A stretch of 8,045 bases of DNA from an uncultured Bacteroidales bacterium (GTDB taxonomy: Bacteria > Bacteroidota > Bacteroidia > Bacteroidales > UBA932): contig CAMJHJ010000108.1 of assembly GCA_946405485.1 (NCBI GenBank), positions 1 through 8,045 on the forward strand, in the 5' to 3' direction. Shown here one piece after another: positions 1 to 6,711 of the stretch; positions within the stretch are counted from its first letter, which is position 1; the number at the start of each line of letters is the position of its first letter. Both the position numbers and the translations under genes were made by a program. The notes below the pieces were generated by a model. That model had not been told where the DNA came from. It did not search any database and was given only the letters and a program-made list of their open reading frames with translations.

Positions 1-586
1 GGAACACGCGGCCCGGACAGACGACACGGATCGGAAGCGGCATCTTCTCCATCGTACGCACCTGTACGCTGGACGTATGCGTCCGGAGCAGGAGCGGATT
101 GAGATGACCGGCTGACACGAAGAACGTATCCTGCATATCGCGCGCCGGGTGGTTCGGAGGGAAATTGAGCGCCTCGAACACGTGGTAGTCATCCTCGATC
201 TCAGGACCCTCGGCTACGTCGTAACCGAATTTCCGGAAGATGTCCACGATCTGCTGACGCACGATCGACACCGGATGCCGGGAACCCAGCTCATAGGGAT
301 CGCCCGGCATCGAAAGGTCCTGCTTCGGACCCTCCTCGGAGGCTTCTCCGACGACCGAATCCTTCAACTGCTCGATCTTGGCTGTCGCACTCTGTTTCAG
401 CTCATTCAGCGCCTTACCGAATTCCTTCTTGAACTCCTTGTCCAACTCGCGGAATTCGTCAAACAGGCGCGTCACTTCGCCTTTCTTGCCCAGGAAACGG
501 ATCCTGGCCTCTTCGACCTCTTTCTGGGTCTTGCACTTCAGCTCATTCAACTCGGCGACAATGCGCTCGATATCCTCTCTTTTCAT
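1..586 (-). CDS. pheS: Phenylalanine--tRNA ligase alpha subunit, N-terminal part (partial)
   Basis: This is the catalytic subunit of the cytoplasmic alpha2-beta2 enzyme that charges tRNA-Phe with phenylalanine using ATP. The visible 195 residues begin at ATG 584-586 and run off the left edge, so roughly the C-terminal 40% is not seen. Residues 1-80 are charged and helical, matching the N-terminal coiled-coil arm that contacts tRNA; they contain the family signature RFLGKKGEVT (30-39). The class II catalytic core starts near residue 100 with GSRHP (101-105). It continues with the motif 1 helix, GPEIE (127-131), LNFPPNHPARDMQDTFF (140-156) and LLLRTHTSSVQVRTM (165-179), all hallmarks of PheS. 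No Shine-Dalgarno is present; the sequence before the ATG is the A-rich 3' end of the upstream gene, 7 nt away, so both are probably on one mRNA. pheT is not adjacent on the upstream side. The identification is essentially certain. Confidence 0.97.
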   Translation of the reverse strand, partial: MKREDIERIVAELNELKCKTQKEVEEARIRFLGKKGEVTRLFDEFRELDKEFKKEFGKALNELKQSATAKIEQLKDSVVGEASEEGPKQDLSMPGDPYELGSRHPVSIVRQQIVDIFRKFGYDVAEGPEIEDDYHVFEALNFPPNHPARDMQDTFFVSAGHLNPLLLRTHTSSVQVRTMEKMPLPIRVVCPGRVF

Positions 587-593
587 AGGTGGA

Positions 594-1022
594 TTATTTT
601 TTCTTCTGCTCGGCGGCCAGTGCCTTCTCGGCCCGTTTTTCACGCATCTTTTTAGCCTTGGCGGCTCCATTCTTCAGGTACCTGGCCCGCTGTTCGTCAT
701 TCAGGATCCTGCAGTAAGACTGATAGATGGCTTCCAGCCATTTGTCCTGCACCACCGTATAGGCCGTAGAATTGGACACTTTGGACTGGCGCAGCGCATC
801 GATCTCGGCCGTCATCGCCTTATAATCGTGGGTCAGGGTCGAATCGATCATGAAAATCTGCCAGTCAGCCAGGTCCAGGACCGTGGTCTGCCGCTCAATC
901 TCTTTGTCGATGGCCTCGTACAGCTGCTTCTCCTGCTCCTCCGGGCTCAAGGGTCCCTGTGCGAAGAGCGTGAGGGTGGAAAACGCACAAATCGCCGCCA
1001 TCAACGCGAACAACCTTTTCAT
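594..1022 (-). CDS. Small secreted helical protein, Spy/CpxP (LTxxQ)-like
   Basis: This is a complete 142-residue protein of unknown function. Residues 1-21 form a signal peptide: MKR, a hydrophobic stretch (4-20), then Leu-Phe-Ala before Gln22. Cleavage after Ala21 would leave an N-terminal Gln, common in Bacteroidota exported proteins. The mature part looks all-helical and highly charged. It contains LADWQ (51-55) and LNDEQ (107-111), 56 residues apart. Paired LTxxQ-type motifs are the hallmark of periplasmic Spy/CpxP-like proteins, where they cap an antiparallel helical cradle; here the Thr is Ala in one copy and Asn in the other. The tail (118-142) is Lys/Ala/Glu-rich and probably an extended helix. 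A single Cys104 remains in the mature protein, so no internal disulfide is possible. The family assignment is an inference from motif spacing; that the gene is real is supported by the signal peptide, the tight spacing to pheS and the upstream promoter match. Confidence 0.8.
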   Translation of the reverse strand: MKRLFALMAAICAFSTLTLFAQGPLSPEEQEKQLYEAIDKEIERQTTVLDLADWQIFMIDSTLTHDYKAMTAEIDALRQSKVSNSTAYTVVQDKWLEAIYQSYCRILNDEQRARYLKNGAAKAKKMREKRAEKALAAEQKKK

Positions 1023-1046
1023 ACTCTTAAAAAATTTCTAGCTTTG
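1017..1046 (+). promoter_or_regulatory. Predicted Bacteroides-type promoter for the C69 dipeptidase
   Basis: TAGCTTTG at 1039-1046 matches the Bacteroidota sigma-ABfr -7 consensus TAnnTTTG exactly. The best -33 candidate is TTTC at 1017-1020 (consensus TTTG), with an 18-nt spacer. Transcription would start near 1053, giving a leader of about 55 nt before ATG 1109. The -33 region overlaps the start codon of the oppositely oriented small secreted protein gene. The -7 match is clear; the -33 match is imperfect. Confidence 0.55.
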
Positions 1047-1068
1047 TATCCTACGTGCGGATAACTCG

Positions 1069-1099
1069 CAAAATTAAACAAATAAAGCCAAAACAACAA
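1069..1099 (-). promoter_or_regulatory. Predicted Bacteroides-type promoter for the Spy-like gene and pheS
   Basis: Read on the minus strand, TAATTTTG (1076 down to 1069) matches the -7 consensus TAnnTTTG exactly. Two possible -33 TTG elements lie upstream: 1099-1097 with a 20-nt spacer, and 1096-1094 with a 17-nt spacer. The predicted start site is near 1062, leaving a leader of about 40 nt before ATG 1022. This would drive the small secreted protein and probably pheS. Confidence 0.6.
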
Positions 1100-1108
1100 T
1101 ATCGACCT
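1071..1108 (+). promoter_or_regulatory. A-rich, Shine-Dalgarno-free leader of the dipeptidase gene
   Basis: The 38 nt before ATG 1109 are dominated by A with almost no G and contain no Shine-Dalgarno sequence. Bacteroidota commonly initiate translation from such unstructured A-rich leaders, so this composition supports ATG 1109 over the in-frame ATG at 1055. The same bases hold the -7 and -33 elements of the opposing promoter. Confidence 0.5.
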
Positions 1109-2836
1109 ATGAGAAGAAATCTGATCCTCTGCCTGCTGGTCTGCGTCCCGGCGTTGTTCCTTTCTAGCAAATCCGATGCCTGCACCAACGTGCTTGTCAC
1201 GAAAGGCGCCAGCAAGGACGGTTCCTGCATGGTTTCCTATGCCGCCGACTCGCATTGGCTCTTCGGTGAACTCTATTTCCACAAGGCTGCGAAATGGGCG
1301 CCCGGCTCGATGCTCAAGATCACGGAATGGGACACCTACAAGCCTCTGGGAGAGATCCCGCAGGTCGCCGCGACCTACCAGACCCTGGGAAACATGAACG
1401 AGCACCAGCTCATCATCGGCGAAACGACCTACGGCGGTCGCGAGGAACTGGCGGATCCCAACGGCATCATGGATTACGGTTCATTGATTTATATCACCCT
1501 GCAGCGCGCCCGCACGGCACGGGAGGCGATCGAGACCATCGTCGCCCTGGCGAACGAATTCGGCTATCCGTCCGAGGGCGAGAGTTTCTCCATCGCGGAT
1601 CCCAATGAGGTTTGGGTGATGGACCTGATCGGCAAGGGCAAGGATGAGAAAGGCATCGTATGGGTGGCGAGGCGCGTTCCCGATGGCTTTATCTGCGCCC
1701 ACGCCAACCAGTCCCGCATCACGCGTTTCCCGCTGAACGACCCGGACAACTGCCTCTACGCCCCGGATGTGATCTCCTTCGCGCGCAAGATGGGTTTCTT
1801 CGAAGGTGAGGACGCCGATTTCTCTTTCCGCGACGCATACAATCCCCTGGACTTCGGCGGTGCGCGCGCCTGCGACGCCCGGGCCTGGGCTGCTTTCAAC
1901 ATCCTCTGCGACGGGCAGTTCACCTATCTGAACGAGGCCGGCGAGGAAGTCACCGCCCCCGCCACGGACTGGCTCGACTATGCGATGGGCTACGACCTCA
2001 AGGGTGAGATGCCGCTCTTCGTCAAGCCCGCGCGCAAGATCAGCGTCAAGGATGTCGCCGACGTGATGCGCGACCACTATGAGGGCACCCCGATGGACAT
2101 GCGCATCGATGCGGGAGCCGGCGGCAACGCCCTCCCCTACCGCTGGCGTCCGATGCATTTCAAATATGACGGCAAGGAGTACCTCAACGAACGGGCCATC
2201 GCCACGCAGCAGACGGGCTTCTGGTTCGTCGCCCAAGCCCGCGGCTGGCTGCCCGATGAAATCGGAGGTCTCGACTGGTTCGGCTGCGATGATGCCGCAA
2301 CCTCTTATCTCACACCGATTTACGCATCAACGCTCGAGGTGCCTGACTGCTTCCGCGTGGGCAATGGCGACATGCTGCATTACTCGCCGACCGCTTCTTT
2401 CTGGGTCAACAACCGCATCGCGAACGCCTGCTACAAGATGTATGACAAGATGGAGCCTTTCGTGCGCAAGGCCATCGATGACTTCGAGAACGCCCAGATG
2501 GAAGCCGTCGCCGCCCAAGACGCCAAGATGCTTTCCATCTATAACAAGAACGCCAGGCATCCCGGCGGCAAGCGCGCGATCCGCAAGATCCGCCGCGAAC
2601 TGACCAAATACAGCGTAGAGACTGCCCAGAAGCAGTTCGGCAACTGGGTGAAACTGGAAGAAACCCTGCTCGTCAAGTTCATCGACGGCAACATCAAGGC
2701 CCAGGGTGAAGACGGCGAGTTCCTGCACAGCCAGTACAATGCCGGCACGCCCGATAAGCTCGAACAGCCCGGCTACACCGAAAAGTGGAAGGAAGCCGCC
2801 GCCAAGGATAACGGCAAAATCCTGGAAGTCCGTTAG
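1109..2836 (+). CDS. Secreted C69-family dipeptidase
   Basis: This is a 575-residue peptidase of MEROPS family C69 (PepD-like), N-terminal-nucleophile hydrolases that cleave dipeptides; here it is probably periplasmic. ATG 1109 is chosen because it gives a normal signal peptide: MRRN, then a hydrophobic core (5-18), then Ser-Asp-Ala before Cys25. Starting at the in-frame ATG 1055 would add a basic 18-residue extension nearly at the predicted transcription start. Cys25 begins CTNVLVTKGASKDGS (25-39), the family's nucleophile region. Further family motifs are DSHW (48-51), GETTYGGREEL (104-114), ADPNEVWVMDLIGKG (163-177), AHANQSRI (197-204), LFVKPARKISVKDV (303-316), MRDHYEGTPMD (320-330) and GWLPDEIGGLDWFGCDDA (379-396). 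Length fits Bacteroidales secreted members. No lipobox precedes Cys25. It is transcribed divergently from the Spy-like gene and converges on dnaE. It looks intact; substrate preference cannot be read from sequence. Confidence 0.94.
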   Translation: MRRNLILCLLVCVPALFLSSKSDACTNVLVTKGASKDGSCMVSYAADSHWLFGELYFHKAAKWAPGSMLKITEWDTYKPLGEIPQVAATYQTLGNMNEHQLIIGETTYGGREELADPNGIMDYGSLIYITLQRARTAREAIETIVALANEFGYPSEGESFSIADPNEVWVMDLIGKGKDEKGIVWVARRVPDGFICAHANQSRITRFPLNDPDNCLYAPDVISFARKMGFFEGEDADFSFRDAYNPLDFGGARACDARAWAAFNILCDGQFTYLNEAGEEVTAPATDWLDYAMGYDLKGEMPLFVKPARKISVKDVADVMRDHYEGTPMDMRIDAGAGGNALPYRWRPMHFKYDGKEYLNERAIATQQTGFWFVAQARGWLPDEIGGLDWFGCDDAATSYLTPIYASTLEVPDCFRVGNGDMLHYSPTASFWVNNRIANACYKMYDKMEPFVRKAIDDFENAQMEAVAAQDAKMLSIYNKNARHPGGKRAIRKIRRELTKYSVETAQKQFGNWVKLEETLLVKFIDGNIKAQGEDGEFLHSQYNAGTPDKLEQPGYTEKWKEAAAKDNGKILEVR

Positions 2837-2922
2837 GCCGGCGCGGCAAGTCCGGTTTTGGCGTTACTCAGCCGCAGCGAAGCGAGGATGGACGTAGCCA
2901 AAGCCGGAGCTTGACCGCCGGC
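2837..2922. repeat. Long imperfect palindrome filling the convergent intergenic gap
   Basis: Three nested arms pair. GCCGGCG (2837-2843) pairs with CGCCGGC (2916-2922). CAAG (2847-2850) pairs with CTTG (2910-2913). CCGGTTTTGGC (2852-2862) pairs with GCCAAAGCCGG (2897-2907), with one G-U wobble when read as plus-strand RNA. The central 34 nt (2863-2896) carry a small inner stem, CGC 2873-2875 with GCG 2882-2884. There is no T-tract on either side, so this is not a textbook intrinsic terminator. It may still block or protect 3' ends of the dipeptidase mRNA, and possibly that of dnaE. It could also be a copy of a dispersed REP-like element. Confidence 0.75.
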
Positions 2923-2926
2923 AACC

Positions 2927-5900
2927 CTACTTTCTGGAAAGCTTGTACGTCAAGCCCAGGCGGTCAAGCTCGTCGATGAAATCCGTGCAGATGCGCACCT
3001 GATACTTCTTCGACTTGAACTCGATCTTATAACCCGTCTGCGGATCCATCACGAAAAGCAGCAACGGCGTCGGTCCCTGATACGATTTCAGCAACCGGAC
3101 CAGATCCTTGCGGAATGACGCATCGATCTGTCCCGCCATCACATTCAGCGTGATCGCTGACAAGGCAGACTCCGTCACGTTGCCCAGCAGTGCCACGTCA
3201 CTTACCTTGAAGTCAAACGGCACAGTCTTGCCCTGCGCCCGCTCCTCCGGCTTCAGGGAATACCGCTCACGGATCTCACCCTTCACCAGGATACTCGTGT
3301 GCAACTGGATCTTCGGCCGGAAATTCTCGTAATCTTTGCCGAACAGAGACATTTCGTACGGACCGCTGAAATCCTCCATCGTGACCCGCCCGTACGGCTT
3401 CCCGTTGCGGTTCGTAAGGTCCTTCACATCCGTCACGATACCTGCATACGCCACCTTCCGCGGCTTCTTTGTCCGGTCGCATTCCTCGATCAGCGTCTCC
3501 AGACCCAGCAGTTCTCCGGTCGCGAACTGATTGATTTCGAAGCGGTAACGGTCCAACGGGTGGGACGAGATATACGTCCCCACCAGCTCTTTCTCCTTCT
3601 GAAGTAAAGTCAGCACGTTCTCCTCATCCGGCGCTGCCGGCATCTGAGGCCGCACCGGCTTCATCTCCTCCACGTCACCGAACAGGGAACAAGAAGCATC
3701 CACCGTATCCCTGCGATACAGGTCGGCGTAACGCGCCAGTTCATCGATGAACAGTTCCCCGCTCGTGCCGGGCAGGAAGAACTGCGTCCGCTTGTAGCCG
3801 AACGAGTCCAAAGCTCCGGCATAGACCAGGCACTCCAGCGCGCGGCGGTTGATAACCGGCACACGCTCCACGAAATCATACACGTCCTTGTACTCCCCAT
3901 GGGCGGCACGCTCCGCCAGGATGACATCCACCACGTTCAAACCGAAGCCCTTGATGCCGCCCAGCCCGAAACGGATGTCGCCCTTCCGGTTGACCGAAAA
4001 ATGCGAGACCGACTCGTTGACATCCGGCGTCAAGACATTGATCTTGTGCGACATGCAGTCGCCCATGATCTTCTTGATCTCGTCCGCCTTGTCCAGGTTG
4101 CAGCTCAGGTTCGCCGCAAAGAATTCGCTGGGATAATGGCACTTCAGCCAAGCCGTCTGATAACTCACCCAGGCATAACAGGTCGCGTGGGACTTGTTGA
4201 AAGCGTATTGAGCAAACTTCTCCCAGTCCTTCCAGATCTTGTCCAGCGTCTTCTCGGGATGGCCGTTCGCCATGCCTTGCTTCATGAACTTGTCCTTCAG
4301 CTCCATCATGACGGCGATCTGCTTCTTGCCCATCGCCTTGCGGAGCTTGTCCGCCTCGCCCTTGGTGAAGGACGCCAGCTTACGGGACAGCAGCATCACC
4401 TGCTCCTGGTACACCGTCACGCCATAGGTCTCCGCCAGATACTCCTCCATCTCCGGGAGGTCGTACTCGATCGGTTTGATCCCCTGCTTGCGGTCGACGA
4501 AGTCCGGAATATAATCCATCGGGCCCGGCCGGTACAGGGCATTCATTGCGATCAGGTCTTCAAAGCGCTCCGGATGCAGGCGCATCAGCCAGCGTTTCAT
4601 TCCGGGCGATTCAAACTGGAAGATGATCGTCGTGTCACCGCGGCCATATAACTCATAGGTAGGCTTGTCGTCGATCGGAATCGCTTCGATGTCGATATCT
4701 TCGCCGGTGCGGTCCTTGATGTAGTTGAGCGTCTCATGGATGATGGAGAGGGTGATGAGTCCCAGGAAATCCATCTTGAGCATGCCGACGTCCTCAATGT
4801 AATGGCCGTCGTACTGGCTGGTCCAGACATTCTCGCCCGTTTCCTTGTCCACGGACAGGCAGATCGGGATATAGTCCGTCAGGTTGCCGCGCCCGATGAT
4901 GGTCGCACAGGCGTGCTGGCCGACCTGTCGGATGCTTCCTTCCAGCTGGCGGGCGTATTCAAGCACCTCCTTGTTGATCTCGGGACCGCTCTCCAGCTCT
5001 TTCTTGAATTCCGGGACCAGGCGGAAGCAGTTCTCGAGGGTGATCTTGACATCCACATCCTCCATACCCTTCTGGAACCACTTGCCATCCCGCTCGAAAG
5101 ACTTGAAGCCCGGCTTGAGCTCATCGAGCTTGGGGTTGAAAGGATACTCCTTCTCCACCCGCTCGCTCAGGCGGTCCGGGACCATTTTCGCAAGCCGGTT
5201 GCTTTCCTCGATGGAGACGTTGCTGATGCGGGCGACGTCCTTGATGGCGCTCTTGGCGGCCATCGTGCCGAAGGTGATCACGCGTGAAACGTGGTCGGCG
5301 CCGTAGCGGTCCTCGACATATTTGTGGGCCTTGACCAGGTCCTCGAAGTCAACGTCGATATCCGGCATGCTGATTCGGTCCGGATTGAGGAAACGCTCGA
5401 ACAGGAGATTGTAGCGGATCGGGTCCAGATTGGTGATTTTCAAGCAATAAGCCACAACCGACCCAGCCGCCGAGCCACGTCCGGGCCCTACCATCGAACC
5501 CATTGCCCGGGATGCCGCGATATAGTCCTGCACAATCAAGAAATAGTCCGGGAAGCCCATGCGGCAGATGGTCTTGAGTTCGAAGTCGATGCGCTCCGCC
5601 TGCTCGTCGGTAAGCGTATCCCCGTAACGGAGACGTGCGCCCTCATAAGTCAGATGACAGAGGTAAGCCACGGACTGGCAGAACTCATCGCCCCGATAAT
5701 TGCCGTTCTTGTCGTTGCGGCCTTCATCGATGACTTCCCTGTACTTCTCCAGATAGGCGTCGATCTCCTGCAGGAACTCCGCGGGAAGCTCGAACTTCGG
5801 CAACACGTGGTCGCGGTCGATCGAGTAACGCTCGACCTTGTCCGCCACTTCCAAGGTGTTCGCCAGCACTTCGGGATGGTCCGGGAACAGGGCGGCCATC

Positions 5901-6676
5901 TCCTCCTCGCTCTTCAAATACTCCTGCTGCGTGTAGCGAAGGCGGTTCGGGTCGTCGATGAGCGCATTGGTCGTCAGGCAGATCAGGCGGTCGTGGGCCG
6001 GGCCGTCCTCCTTCAGGACGAAATGCGCGTCGTTGGTCGCCACGACCTTCACCCCCATCTCCGCGGCCAGTTCGAAGATTCCGGCATTCGACACCAACTG
6101 GTGCTCATAAACGTCGATCGGACCACCCGGCACTTCGGTCTTATGGAGCTGGACTTCCAGATAATAGTCATCGCCGAACACGTCCTTGTGCCACTGGATG
6201 GCTTTGCGGGCCCCGTCGATGTCTCCGGCCACCAGCGCCCGCGGGATCTCGCCCGCCAGGCAGGCGGAACAGCAGATCAGTCCGTCATGGTACTTCTCGA
6301 TGATCCCGTGCGTCACGCGGGGCTTGTCGTAATACTTGCCCTCGATGTGACCGATCGAAACGATCTTGGAGAGGTTGCGGTAGCCTTCGTAGTTCTTGGC
6401 CAGGAGAATCAGGTGGTAATAACCGCGGTGTTCGTTGTCTTTGAGCCGGTGGTCATAATGCCGCGTGACATAGACCTCACAGCCGATGATGGGCTTGATA
6501 TCCGGATATTTGCCCGCCACCTTGAAGAACTCCTTGACCCCGTACATGTTGCCGTGGTCGGTGATGGCGAGGGCCGGCATTCCCAGCTGGGATGCGCGCT
6601 TGAACAGTTTCGGGATGGCGGAAAAGCCATCCAGGATCGAATACTGGGTATGGACGTGAAGATGGACGAACGACAT
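2927..6676 (-). CDS. dnaE: DNA polymerase III alpha subunit
   Basis: This is the 1,249-residue replicative polymerase that copies the chromosome within the Pol III holoenzyme. An N-terminal PHP domain (about 1-280) keeps all usual metal ligands: H7, H9, D16, H41, E67, H88, C139, D216 and H218. The polymerase core follows, with GPGRGSAAGS (397-406), catalytic D441 and D443 in PDIDVDF, and the third aspartate D636 in KMDFLGL. FQFESPGMKRWL (686-697) and ALYRPGPMDYIPDFVDRK (713-730) are also diagnostic. The tandem helix-hairpin-helix region lies near 870-960, and a C-terminal OB fold at about 1074-1140. A possible clamp-binding peptide, SCSLF (995-999), lies between them. The start is fixed by the conserved FVHLHVHT at residue 3. 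The gene is complete and of normal length for Bacteroidota. It converges on the dipeptidase gene, and a terminator separates it from secDF, so it probably has its own promoter. Confidence 0.99.
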   Translation of the reverse strand: MSFVHLHVHTQYSILDGFSAIPKLFKRASQLGMPALAITDHGNMYGVKEFFKVAGKYPDIKPIIGCEVYVTRHYDHRLKDNEHRGYYHLILLAKNYEGYRNLSKIVSIGHIEGKYYDKPRVTHGIIEKYHDGLICCSACLAGEIPRALVAGDIDGARKAIQWHKDVFGDDYYLEVQLHKTEVPGGPIDVYEHQLVSNAGIFELAAEMGVKVVATNDAHFVLKEDGPAHDRLICLTTNALIDDPNRLRYTQQEYLKSEEEMAALFPDHPEVLANTLEVADKVERYSIDRDHVLPKFELPAEFLQEIDAYLEKYREVIDEGRNDKNGNYRGDEFCQSVAYLCHLTYEGARLRYGDTLTDEQAERIDFELKTICRMGFPDYFLIVQDYIAASRAMGSMVGPGRGSAAGSVVAYCLKITNLDPIRYNLLFERFLNPDRISMPDIDVDFEDLVKAHKYVEDRYGADHVSRVITFGTMAAKSAIKDVARISNVSIEESNRLAKMVPDRLSERVEKEYPFNPKLDELKPGFKSFERDGKWFQKGMEDVDVKITLENCFRLVPEFKKELESGPEINKEVLEYARQLEGSIRQVGQHACATIIGRGNLTDYIPICLSVDKETGENVWTSQYDGHYIEDVGMLKMDFLGLITLSIIHETLNYIKDRTGEDIDIEAIPIDDKPTYELYGRGDTTIIFQFESPGMKRWLMRLHPERFEDLIAMNALYRPGPMDYIPDFVDRKQGIKPIEYDLPEMEEYLAETYGVTVYQEQVMLLSRKLASFTKGEADKLRKAMGKKQIAVMMELKDKFMKQGMANGHPEKTLDKIWKDWEKFAQYAFNKSHATCYAWVSYQTAWLKCHYPSEFFAANLSCNLDKADEIKKIMGDCMSHKINVLTPDVNESVSHFSVNRKGDIRFGLGGIKGFGLNVVDVILAERAAHGEYKDVYDFVERVPVINRRALECLVYAGALDSFGYKRTQFFLPGTSGELFIDELARYADLYRRDTVDASCSLFGDVEEMKPVRPQMPAAPDEENVLTLLQKEKELVGTYISSHPLDRYRFEINQFATGELLGLETLIEECDRTKKPRKVAYAGIVTDVKDLTNRNGKPYGRVTMEDFSGPYEMSLFGKDYENFRPKIQLHTSILVKGEIRERYSLKPEERAQGKTVPFDFKVSDVALLGNVTESALSAITLNVMAGQIDASFRKDLVRLLKSYQGPTPLLLFVMDPQTGYKIEFKSKKYQVRICTDFIDELDRLGLTYKLSRK

Positions 6677-6680
6677 ACCA

Positions 6681-6711
6681 CAAAGTTATAAAAAAGCCCG
6701 GCTTCCCGAAA
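6681..6711 (-). promoter_or_regulatory. Predicted dnaE promoter, very close to the start codon
   Basis: On the minus strand, TAACTTTG (6688 down to 6681) matches the -7 consensus TAnnTTTG exactly. TTTC at 6711-6708 is the best -33 candidate, with a 19-nt spacer; it coincides with the loop of the secDF terminator. Only 4 nt separate the -7 box from ATG 6676, so transcription would begin at or next to the start codon. The -33 match has one mismatch. Confidence 0.6.

Noticed and set aside
378..1064. A 228-codon plus-strand frame with hydrophobic stretches, antisense to pheS and the Spy-like gene
   Set aside because: Its hydrophobic runs are the complement of charged helical codons of the two minus-strand genes, which have far better support.
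1055..1108. An upstream in-frame ATG extending the dipeptidase by 18 residues
   Set aside because: The extension is basic and would bury the signal peptide, and it lies about 2 nt from the predicted transcription start. ATG 1109 gives a standard secreted protein.
1166..1183. A lipoprotein signal before Cys25 of the dipeptidase
   Set aside because: The residues before the Cys are Ser-Asp-Ala with no Leu at -3, so it does not fit a lipobox, and the Cys is the expected catalytic nucleophile.
1019..1405. A 128-codon minus-strand frame overlapping the divergent control region
   Set aside because: It overlaps the signal peptide and nucleophile region of the dipeptidase and both promoters, and has no protein-family features.
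1481..2236. A 251-codon open frame on the minus strand inside the dipeptidase gene
   Set aside because: It mirrors conserved C69 motifs, shows no signal peptide or known fold, and has no promoter match. It is a reading-frame shadow.
2837..2926. A classical intrinsic terminator between the dipeptidase gene and dnaE
   Set aside because: The palindrome is strong but has a 34-nt central loop and no T-tract on either strand, so I list it as a structured repeat of uncertain function.
5291..6691. A 466-codon open frame on the plus strand, antisense to dnaE
   Set aside because: It lies wholly across strongly conserved dnaE coding sequence, has no recognisable domain, and its residues mirror dnaE codons. 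Long antisense frames are expected in GC-rich genes.
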